Assembly (NCBI GenBank): GCA_017543805.1
Contig: JAFYFK010000148.1
Location: forward strand, 1-15,508
Reading direction: 5' to 3'
Length of the DNA stretch: 15,508 bases
DNA from: Bacillota bacterium
Lineage (GTDB): Bacteria > Bacillota > Clostridia > Peptostreptococcales > Anaerovoracaceae
Below the pieces are notes generated by a model. It did no database searches. It saw only the letters and a program-made list of their open reading frames with translations, and was not told the DNA's origin. A program made the position numbers and the translations under genes. Shown here piece by piece: positions 6,882 to 12,382 of this stretch (positions are counted from its first letter, which is position 1; each line of letters starts with the position of its first letter).

Positions 6882-6971
6882 CGGGTGACGCGCACTAAAG
6901 CATCAAGACCTACATCAGCTCCGCTTTGCGATCGCTGTGTTAGGTCTTTGACGGCAGGACCCGTCAATGTT
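6874..6971 (+). repeat. Long nested inverted repeat overlapping the SH3b stop codon
   Basis: The outer arms are a perfect 13-base inverted repeat, AACATTGACGGGT (6874-6886) and ACCCGTCAATGTT (6959-6971). Inside, AAGACCTA (6905-6912) pairs with TAGGTCTT (6941-6948), extended by CA and CAGC pairing with GCTG and TG with two single-base bulges, and by a small CGC/GCG tip. The outer left arm contains the TGA stop (6879-6881). No good T-run follows, so it is not an obvious terminator by itself; it may stabilise the mRNA 3' end or be a small repeat element. Confidence 0.6.
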
Positions 6972-7033
6972 CTTCGCTTTATTTGCTGTAATTCAAAATT
7001 GTTATCTTATTGAAAGCGGTTATTCAAAACTGC

Positions 7034-7068
7034 CAGCGGTTTCGGGTCGTACCTGAAGCCGCTGTTTT
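7034..7068 (+). terminator. Rho-independent terminator of the envelope operon
   Basis: A 14-pair stem (7034-7047 with 7051-7064, including two G-U pairs) closes on a 3-base loop CGT and is followed by TTTT then ATATT. The 5' arm starts CAGCGGTTTCGGGT. This is the likely end of transcription for the operon that finishes with the SH3b gene. The rest of the 6882-7205 gap holds the nested repeat upstream and the regulator's promoter downstream; I see no further gene in it. Confidence 0.8.
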
Positions 7069-7126
7069 ATATTACAGACGAAAAACTTTGTTTTATTAAA
7101 ATTGTGTATTAAATTATATAAATCGC

Positions 7127-7154
7127 TTGACAAAATTTATATCATGACTACAAT
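7127..7154 (+). promoter_or_regulatory. Strong promoter of the RHH-clpB operon
   Basis: A consensus -35 TTGACA (7127-7132) and a -10 TACAAT (7149-7154) with 16 bases between them; transcription should start near 7161. A 7-base inverted repeat, ATATAAA (7116-7122) and TTTATAT (7136-7142), flanks the -35 and is a candidate operator for the regulator encoded just downstream. No CIRCE element or CtsR-type repeat is visible. Confidence 0.8.
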
Positions 7155-7176
7155 TATTATTGAAAAAGAGTTTTGA

Positions 7177-7208
7177 AAGGAGGCGGGCCAAGGCCCGAAA
7201 GATATATG
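7177..7208 (+). promoter_or_regulatory. Shine-Dalgarno, hairpin and ATG of the RHH gene
   Basis: AAGGAGG (7177-7183) lies 22 bases before ATG 7206, too far in linear distance. The bases between contain CGGGCCAAGGCCCG (7184-7197), able to form a 5-6 pair GC hairpin. If folded, the hairpin removes 14 bases and leaves 8 between the Shine-Dalgarno and the ATG, which is near ideal. No in-frame start codon exists at a normal distance from this Shine-Dalgarno; the upstream TTG 7173 precedes it. Confidence 0.65.
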
Positions 7209-7859
7209 AACAAAAGCTTATACAGCCTGATGCTCATGGACGATGTGGTCGCGGAGATCGACAAGCTGGCGCACAAAGCCGGGACCAACCGGTCCAACAT
7301 GATAAACCAGATCCTCGCGGATTATGTGTCCATAAGCACGCCGGAACAGCAGATAGACAGCATATTCCGGAGCATGGAGCAACTGCTGAGAGATACGAGC
7401 GAGCTGATTCCGTTCGTGACGCCGAACCAGCTGTCCATGCAGATGAAGAGCAGCCTTCAGTATAAATACAGGCCGACAGTCAGGTATTCGGTGCAGCTTT
7501 ACAGAGAGCCGGGCGCGGCCATCGGCGAACTTACTGTAAACTTCCGCACTCAGTCGACATCGCTGCTGAGCGCCATGGCCAAGTTCTTCGTGTTCTGGAA
7601 GAGGCTCGAAGACAATTACATCAGCAATTACTACGAGCCCGGCGCTCTTCGCTACGAGCTGTCGGAATCCAAATTCGTGCGAACCATAGCGCTGCCGGCG
7701 GGCAAGAACTACAGAGACGAGGACCTCGGAAAAGCTATCTCGTCCTACGTCACTATGTTCGACGAGCTGATGAAGGGCTACCTTACCGGAAAATACACCG
7801 AGCGCGAGCTTGAGCGCCGCTATGTATCATATCTAAACAGCGGTATTGGATTGATCTAA
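7206..7859 (+). CDS. Ribbon-helix-helix regulator with long C-terminal domain
   Basis: The start is ATG 7206; the open frame from TTG 7173 begins before the Shine-Dalgarno and is unlikely to be used. Residues 4-42 form a ribbon-helix-helix (CopG/Arc type) DNA-binding domain: a strand [11 protein letters not shown], helix [12 protein letters not shown], turn TNRS and helix [11 protein letters not shown]. The remaining 175 residues (43-217) are unlike the short tails of typical CopG proteins: a helical start ([17 protein letters not shown]), a strand-rich middle ([16 protein letters not shown]) and a helical end. I do not recognise this domain. The gene ends 13 bases before clpB and follows a strong promoter, so it likely controls, or works with, the ClpB chaperone and its own promoter. 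This role is inferred from context. Confidence 0.75.
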   Translation: MNKSLYSLMLMDDVVAEIDKLAHKAGTNRSNMINQILADYVSISTPEQQIDSIFRSMEQLLRDTSELIPFVTPNQLSMQMKSSLQYKYRPTVRYSVQLYREPGAAIGELTVNFRTQSTSLLSAMAKFFVFWKRLEDNYISNYYEPGALRYELSESKFVRTIALPAGKNYRDEDLGKAISSYVTMFDELMKGYLTGKYTERELERRYVSYLNSGIGLI

Positions 7860-7872
7860 AGGGGATGATGAG

Positions 7873-10041
7873 ATGCAGATGAATATGAATCCGAACGAGC
7901 AGGACAACAGAGACCCGCTTGAAAAATACGGCTTCGACCTTGTGGAAAGGGCGAGGCAGCAGAAACTGGACCCGGTAATAGGGCGTGACGAAGAGATACG
8001 CAATGTAATACGCATACTCTCGAGAAAAACAAAAAACAACCCGGTGTTGATCGGCGAACCGGGCGTCGGCAAAACAGCCATAGCCGAAGGCCTTGCGCAA
8101 CGCATACTTCGCGGTGATGTGCCGGAAGGCTTAAAAAATAAGACAGTATACTCGCTGGATATGGGATCGCTCATAGCCGGCGCCATGTTCCGCGGCGAAT
8201 TCGAGGAACGTCTTAAATCCGTGCTCAACAAAGTCAAAGAAAGCGAGGGGCGCATAATCCTGTTCATAGACGAACTTCACACCATCGTCGGAGCCGGAAA
8301 GGCCGACGGCGCAATGGACGCGGGCAATATACTCAAGCCGATGCTGGCAAGAGGCGAGCTGCACTGCATAGGCGCCACAACGCTCAACGAGTACAGAAAT
8401 TACATTGAAAAAGACGCCGCTCTGGAGCGCAGATTCCAGCCGGTCATGGTCGGAGAACCGACCGTTGAGGACACCATTTCGATACTCAGAGGCCTCAAGG
8501 AGCGCTACGAGATCTACCACGGCGTCACCATACACGACGGCGCGCTGGTTGCAGCCGCAACGCTTTCCGACAGATACATAAGCGACAGGTTCCTGCCGGA
8601 CAAGGCCATAGACCTGGTCGACGAGGCCTGCGCCTCCATACGCACCGAGATGGATTCCATGCCGTCCGAGATGGACGCCATGCGCCGCAAGATAATGCAG
8701 CTTGAGATCGAAGAGATGGCCCTTAAAAAGGAAAAGGACACTCTGTCCAAAGAGCGCTGCGAAAAGCTGAGCGAAGAGCTTTCTGAACTCCGCGGAAAGT
8801 TCGACGGGATGAAAGCCCGCTGGGACGCCGAAAAGGGCGCTGTCGAAAGTATCAAGAAGATCAAGGAAGACATAGAGCATATAAACGGCGAGATCGAAGA
8901 AGTCCAGAGAAAGCTTGATTACGAGACCGCTTCCAGGCTGAGTTATTCCAAGCTCCCCGAGCTGGAGAAAAAGCTCGCCGAGGCCCAGAAGGCTGCTGAA
9001 GAGAACCACAGCGGCGACAAGCTGCTCCGCGACACTGTCACGGAAGAGGAGATAGCGGAGATCGTCGCGCGCTGGACCGGCATTCCGGTATCCAAGCTCA
9101 TGGAGGGTGAGCGCGAAAAGCTGCTCCATCTGGAAGACGTGCTCCACGAAAGAGTCATTGGCCAGGACGAGGCTGTCCGCAAGGTTTCAGAGGCTATCCT
9201 CAGATCCAGGGCCGGCATCGCCGATCCCAACAGGCCGATAGGTTCCTTCCTGTTCCTCGGACCTACAGGCGTCGGCAAGACCGAGCTGGCAAAGGCTCTG
9301 GCCCAGGCGTTGTTCGATGACGAAAAGAACATGGTCCGCATCGATATGTCGGAGTATATGGAAAAGTTCTCGGTCTCCAGGCTTATCGGAGCTCCCCCGG
9401 GATACGTCGGCTACGACGAGGGCGGCCAGCTTACGGAAGCCGTTCGCCGCAGGCCGTATTCGGTCGTGCTGTTCGACGAGGTCGAAAAGGCTCATCCCGA
9501 GGTATTCAACGTGCTGCTGCAGGTCCTCGATGACGGCAGGATAACTGATTCGCAGGGCCGCACCGTCGATTTCAAAAACACTATCATAATACTGACATCC
9601 AACCTCGGCTCGCAGCTGCTGCTTGAGGGCATAGACGCAAACGGAAATATCAGGGAAGAGGCGCGAAAGGGCGTAGAGACGCTGCTCAGAAACAGCTTCC
9701 GTCCGGAGTTCCTCAACCGTCTTGACGAGATAGTGCTTTACAAGCCGCTTACGAAGGACGATGTATGGAAGATCGCAGATCTCCAGATCAAATCGCTGGC
9801 GAAGAGGCTTGCGGAAAAATCGCTCGGCCTTGAAGTTACGGAAGCAGCAAAGAGGCTCATTATTGAGCAGAGCTATGACCCGCTCTTCGGCGCCCGCCCG
9901 ATGAAGAGATTCATCCAGGACAACGTCGAGACGCTGATAGCGAAGACCATGCTCGGAAACGATCTGTCAATGGGTCAGAAACTCGTTGTCGATTCGGAAA
10001 ATGAAGAATTAAAGGTTAGAATAGAAAATCTTCCCATATAG
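7873..10041 (+). CDS. clpB: ClpB-type AAA+ disaggregase lacking the N-terminal domain
   Basis: The 722-residue protein has two AAA+ modules. Module 1 has Walker A GEPGVGKT (61-68), Walker B IILFIDE (128-134) and an arginine finger ERRF (185-188). A long coiled-coil middle domain covers about 255-385 (starting [18 protein letters not shown]), typical of ClpB. Module 2 has Walker A GPTGVGKT (463-470), Walker B VVLFDE (531-536), pore loop GYVGYDEGG (510-518) and sensor GARPMKR (673-679). No [LIV]GF loop for ClpP binding is seen after Walker B, so it should be a disaggregase rather than ClpC/ClpA. It begins directly at the sequence that follows the N-domain linker in E. coli ClpB (857 residues), so about 145 residues are missing. 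The upstream bases encode the RHH protein, so this is not a wrong start. The first pore loop reads AMFRG where ClpB usually has AKYRG. Confidence 0.92.
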   Translation: MQMNMNPNEQDNRDPLEKYGFDLVERARQQKLDPVIGRDEEIRNVIRILSRKTKNNPVLIGEPGVGKTAIAEGLAQRILRGDVPEGLKNKTVYSLDMGSLIAGAMFRGEFEERLKSVLNKVKESEGRIILFIDELHTIVGAGKADGAMDAGNILKPMLARGELHCIGATTLNEYRNYIEKDAALERRFQPVMVGEPTVEDTISILRGLKERYEIYHGVTIHDGALVAAATLSDRYISDRFLPDKAIDLVDEACASIRTEMDSMPSEMDAMRRKIMQLEIEEMALKKEKDTLSKERCEKLSEELSELRGKFDGMKARWDAEKGAVESIKKIKEDIEHINGEIEEVQRKLDYETASRLSYSKLPELEKKLAEAQKAAEENHSGDKLLRDTVTEEEIAEIVARWTGIPVSKLMEGEREKLLHLEDVLHERVIGQDEAVRKVSEAILRSRAGIADPNRPIGSFLFLGPTGVGKTELAKALAQALFDDEKNMVRIDMSEYMEKFSVSRLIGAPPGYVGYDEGGQLTEAVRRRPYSVVLFDEVEKAHPEVFNVLLQVLDDGRITDSQGRTVDFKNTIIILTSNLGSQLLLEGIDANGNIREEARKGVETLLRNSFRPEFLNRLDEIVLYKPLTKDDVWKIADLQIKSLAKRLAEKSLGLEVTEAAKRLIIEQSYDPLFGARPMKRFIQDNVETLIAKTMLGNDLSMGQKLVVDSENEELKVRIENLPI

Positions 10042-10063
10042 TTCGTACGAATCAGGTTTCTTT

Positions 10064-10102
10064 AAAGTGTAACGTTCGATATAATTCGAACGTTACACTT
10101 TT
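10064..10102 (+). terminator. Perfect 16-bp palindrome after clpB, likely terminator
   Basis: AAAGTGTAACGTTCGA (10064-10079) and TCGAACGTTACACTTT (10086-10101) are exact inverted repeats around a 6-base loop TATAAT. A-rich left and T-rich right ends (TTTT 10099-10102) make it a likely terminator usable from either side. A further short palindrome, TTCGTACGAA (10042-10051), directly follows the clpB stop. The GC content of the stem is modest, so some read-through is possible. Confidence 0.65.
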
Positions 10103-10140
10103 GTAATATAAAAATATAGGTATTTTTTTGACCTGTTCGG

Positions 10141-10168
10141 TTTACATATAGAAGGGGATGGCTATAAT
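10141..10168 (+). promoter_or_regulatory. Promoter of the anti-SD short transcript
   Basis: TTTACA (10141-10146, one mismatch to the -35 consensus), 16 bases, then a perfect TATAAT (10163-10168). Transcription would begin at about 10174-10176 and run into the terminator at 10213-10249, giving an RNA of about 75 bases. No coding gene starts in that distance from this promoter. Confidence 0.6.
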
Positions 10169-10202
10169 GAATTATGGTTTTTTCACCTCCTTTTTTAATT
10201 AA
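10167..10202 (+). CDS. Possible Phe-rich leader peptide (11 residues)
   Basis: ATG 10167 opens an 11-codon ORF, MNYGFFTSFFN, ending at TAA 10200-10202. AAGGGG (10152-10157) stands 9 bases before it, and a terminator hairpin begins 10 bases after the stop. Four Phe and one Tyr in 11 residues recall leader peptides of aromatic amino acid attenuators. Against it: the ATG overlaps the TATAAT at 10163-10168, so it would be translated only on a transcript started further upstream, and the next gene is xpt rather than an aromatic amino acid gene. Confidence 0.25.
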   Translation: MNYGFFTSFFN

Positions 10203-10249
10203 CCACAATACTTCAGCGGGGACCCCAGACCCCGCTGACGGATTTTTTT
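10174..10249 (+). ncRNA. Candidate small RNA with anti-Shine-Dalgarno loop
   Basis: The interval between a strong promoter and a terminator holds TCACCTCCTTT (10183-10193), which equals the 3'-end anti-Shine-Dalgarno of 16S rRNA. The motif lies in an unpaired pyrimidine-rich loop between TGGTT (10175-10179) and AACCA (10201-10205), which can pair. A GC-rich terminator stem completes the RNA. This layout, a short RNA with a C-rich exposed loop and a 3' terminator, is that of regulatory RNAs that bind ribosome binding sites. No known Rfam family is recognised. The alternative reading is a leader-peptide attenuator. Confidence 0.4.
10213..10249 (+). terminator. Intrinsic terminator upstream of xpt
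   Basis: TCAGCGGGG (10213-10221) pairs with CCCCGCTGA (10230-10238) around ACCCCAGA, followed after four bases by TTTTTTT (10243-10249). The loop itself contains a second CCCC (10223-10226) that could compete for the GGGG, allowing an alternative fold. It may be a plain terminator or the switchable part of an attenuator. Confidence 0.75.
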
Positions 10250-10321
10250 GCGGAATTCACCGGAGGTTAAAAAGAAAAAAGTATATCAGTCTATTCTGTC
10301 GTTCTAATTTTATTTAAGATT

Positions 10322-10330
10322 TGATAAAAT
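10322..10330 (+). promoter_or_regulatory. Extended -10 promoter for xpt operon
   Basis: TGATAAAAT (10322-10330) fits an extended -10 (TGn-TAAAAT); the -35 position holds only a weak TTCTAA (about 10302-10307). Transcription would begin near 10337, giving a leader of about 50 bases with a small GCGG/CCGC hairpin and no purine riboswitch core. The segment 10250-10321 holds no gene. Confidence 0.5.
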
Positions 10331-10388
10331 AAAGGCAGCGGCAGGACCCGCATATTTAATTTATTTATTTTAAAGGATCGAAAATAAA

Positions 10389-10961
10389 ATGCAGGAATTA
10401 AAAGACAGAATACTCAAAGACGGAAAAGCCATAGGAACCGACATTCTTAAAGTCGATTCCTTTTTGAATCACCAGATCGATGTAAAGCTTCTTGACAATA
10501 TAGGCGAAGAATTCAGAAAAAGGCTGTACACGCAGGATGTCAACAAGATCCTTACAGTCGAGGCGTCCGGAATAGCTATCGCCTGCGCCGCTTCCCGCGC
10601 CATGGGATACCTCCCGGTGGTCTTCGCCAAGAAAGCTGCTCCAAAGACGATGATCAGCGGTTCATACACTGCTGAGGTAGTGTCCTTTACAAAAGGCACC
10701 CAGACAATGATACGCGTCGGGAAGGAGTTCCTGGGGCCTCAGGACAGAGTTCTGATAATCGACGATTTCCTTGCTTCCGGCGAGGCAGCCTTCGGACTTC
10801 TGAACATTCTCAAGCAGGCGGGCGCCGAATGTTTGGGAATAGGGGCAGTAATAGAAAAAGAATATCAGGGAGGTAGTGCAAAACTTCGCGCTATGGGTTA
10901 TAATGTGGCATCGTTGGCGGTAATAACGTCAATTGAAAACGGCAAAATAAATTTCAAGTAA
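10389..10961 (+). CDS. xpt: Xanthine phosphoribosyltransferase
   Basis: The 190-residue protein begins MQELKDRILKDGKAIGTDILKVDSFLNHQID, the characteristic N-terminus of Xpt, and is of the usual length (about 190). The PRPP-binding motif VLIIDDFLASGEA lies at 121-133, and VEASGIAIA (57-65) is the expected loop. It converts xanthine and PRPP to XMP in the cytoplasm for purine salvage. ATG 10389 follows AAAGGA at 10372-10377. The next gene, a BMP-type lipoprotein, starts 26 bases later without a terminator, so xpt and the importer are probably transcribed together. In many Firmicutes xpt is governed by a guanine riboswitch; none is visible here. Confidence 0.94.
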   Translation: MQELKDRILKDGKAIGTDILKVDSFLNHQIDVKLLDNIGEEFRKRLYTQDVNKILTVEASGIAIACAASRAMGYLPVVFAKKAAPKTMISGSYTAEVVSFTKGTQTMIRVGKEFLGPQDRVLIIDDFLASGEAAFGLLNILKQAGAECLGIGAVIEKEYQGGSAKLRAMGYNVASLAVITSIENGKINFK

Positions 10962-10987
10962 ATTTTTTAAAAAAGAGAGGAAATGCA

Positions 10988-12274
10988 ATGAGAAAAGTAT
11001 TAGCTATCTTACTTGCTGCAGCTATGGTCCTCGGACTCGCAGCCTGCGGCGGAAGCAAGACTGAAACACCTGCTCCGAGCAGCACTCCGGCACCGGCATC
11101 CACCGGAAGCACTCCTGCTCCCGCGGCGACCACTCCGGCTCCCGCAGCCGAGACCTACAAGGTCGGCATGGTATGCATCGGTGACGACAATGCTGCATAC
11201 GACAGAAACTTCTACATGGCCGCTGACGCCGCAAAGGAACAGCTTGCCGCGGAAGGCATCAATGTTGAATGGGTCTACACCTACAACCACCCCGAAGGCG
11301 ACCCCGTCGCAGTTGACTGCGAAGAGCTCGCTGACGAGGGCTGCGTAGCGGTATTCCTTAACTCATACGGCCAGGAGCCCGCGATGCTCACAGTTGCCGC
11401 GGATTATCCTGACGTAGTATTCGCGGGCCTCACCAACGAAGGTTCCTACAAGGACGATCTTCCCAACACCATCAACGCTTTCCCGAGCATCTATGAAGGC
11501 CGTTATCTCGCAGGCGTTGCAGCAGGCTGCAAGCTCAACGAGATGATCGAAGACGGAACCATCACCGCAGATCAGGCTGTACTCGGATACGTCGGCGCTT
11601 ACACCTTCGCAGAGGTAGTTTCCGGTTACACCGCGTTCTTCCTCGGCGCCCGCAGCGTCTGCCCGAGCGCTACCATGAAGGTTAAGTTCATCGGTTCCTG
11701 GGGAGACCCGACCATGGAAGCCGCAACCGCACAGGACCTCATAGACAATGGCTGCGTGCTCATTTCCCAGCACTCCGACTCCACCACTCCGGCAACCACA
11801 GCTCAGAGCAACGGCGTTTATCACGTCGGATATAACATCAGCATGAGCGATGTCGCTCCGGACGCTTCCATCATCAGCTCCCGCATCGACTGGACCAACT
11901 TCTTCGTAAAGGTCATAAAGACCGCTGTTAACGGCGAGCCTCAGGATCAGGACTACATCGGACACGGTCTCAAGGACGGCGACGTCAAGCTCACCGACCT
12001 CAACACCAAGGTCGCCGCGGACGGAACCGCTGACGCTATCGCTGCTGCCCAGGCTAAGATCGAAAGCGGCGAGCTCCAGGTATTCGACACCTCCACCTTC
12101 ACCGTAAGCGGAGAAGAACTCAAGAACGCGTTCGCTATCGACACCGACGGCGACTTCGCCCCGGACGCTGAAGAAGCTGTATTCGACGGCGCGTTCCACG
12201 AATCCTACTTCCAGTCTGCTCCGTATTTCGCGATCCAGATCGACGACATCGAGCTGCTGAACGTTGCATTCTAA
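10988..12274 (+). CDS. BMP family ABC importer substrate-binding lipoprotein
   Basis: The 428-residue protein starts with a lipoprotein signal: MRKVLAILLAAAMVLG followed by the lipobox LAAC with Cys20 as the lipid-anchor residue. A Pro/Ala/Thr/Ser-rich tether follows (about 24-56), then the BMP/PnrA-like domain beginning YKVGMVCIGDD, with GRYLAGVAAG and AEVVSGYTAFFLGAR-like segments. Members bind nucleosides or related compounds outside the membrane. Codon use is strongly biased to C-ending codons (GAC, AAC, CTC), consistent with high expression. GAGAGGAAAT precedes the ATG. A stem-loop after the stop separates it from the ATPase and permease genes, which fits the usual excess of binding protein. 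With xpt upstream, a purine base or nucleoside is the likely substrate. Confidence 0.93.
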   Translation: MRKVLAILLAAAMVLGLAACGGSKTETPAPSSTPAPASTGSTPAPAATTPAPAAETYKVGMVCIGDDNAAYDRNFYMAADAAKEQLAAEGINVEWVYTYNHPEGDPVAVDCEELADEGCVAVFLNSYGQEPAMLTVAADYPDVVFAGLTNEGSYKDDLPNTINAFPSIYEGRYLAGVAAGCKLNEMIEDGTITADQAVLGYVGAYTFAEVVSGYTAFFLGARSVCPSATMKVKFIGSWGDPTMEAATAQDLIDNGCVLISQHSDSTTPATTAQSNGVYHVGYNISMSDVAPDASIISSRIDWTNFFVKVIKTAVNGEPQDQDYIGHGLKDGDVKLTDLNTKVAADGTADAIAAAQAKIESGELQVFDTSTFTVSGEELKNAFAIDTDGDFAPDAEEAVFDGAFHESYFQSAPYFAIQIDDIELLNVAF

Positions 12275-12295
12275 AATTCAGAACAGATACATTTG

Positions 12296-12331
12296 CACGA
12301 AAGAGGACCTTACACGGCCCTCTTTCGTGTT
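12296..12331 (+). terminator. Stem-loop between binding protein and ATPase genes
   Basis: CACGAAAGAGG (12296-12306) and CCTCTTTCGTG (12319-12329) form an 11-pair stem, with two further C-G pairs past one mismatch and a 6-base loop. Only two T follow, so it is a weak terminator or a 3'-end stabiliser. It would let part of transcription pass into the downstream genes. Confidence 0.6.
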
Positions 12332-12336
12332 ATAAT
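12309..12336 (+). promoter_or_regulatory. Possible internal promoter overlapping the stem-loop
   Basis: A perfect TATAAT (12331-12336) follows the stem directly, and CTTACA (12309-12314, 4 of 6 to the -35 consensus) lies in the hairpin loop region 16 bases upstream. It could supply separate transcription of the ATPase and permease genes. The -35 is weak. Confidence 0.4.
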
Positions 12337-12382
12337 GCTTAATGTATAAATCTATATTCTAAGCACGAAAGGTAGTACAGCT

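Noticed and set aside
6988..7032. Imperfect direct repeat GTAATTCAAAATTG / GTTATTCAAAACTG, 31 bases apart, as a possible tandem operator.
   Set aside because: It lies upstream of a terminator rather than near a promoter, is AT-rich and only 12 of 14 match; chance is likely.
8131..9147. Minus-strand ORF of 338 codons inside clpB.
   Set aside because: It is antisense to the strongly conserved ClpB reading frame and shows no family motif or ribosome binding site.
10111..10196. On the minus strand, AAAAAAGGAGGTG looks like a perfect ribosome binding site for a small gene.
   Set aside because: The bases after it contain no usable start codon that leads to an ORF; the first ATG is followed at once by TAA.
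6952..10352. The 12-mer CGGCAGGACCCG occurs at 6952 and again near 10341 in two gaps.
   Set aside because: Shared 12-mers are expected several times by chance in a window of this size, and the flanks differ.
10102..10388. Purine riboswitch upstream of xpt.
   Set aside because: The conserved core segments of the guanine/adenine riboswitch were looked for and not found.
11363..12199. Minus-strand ORF of 278 codons inside the lipoprotein gene.
   Set aside because: It arises from the C-ending codon bias of the plus-strand gene; its Val/Glu/Ser/Gly-rich product has no recognisable features.
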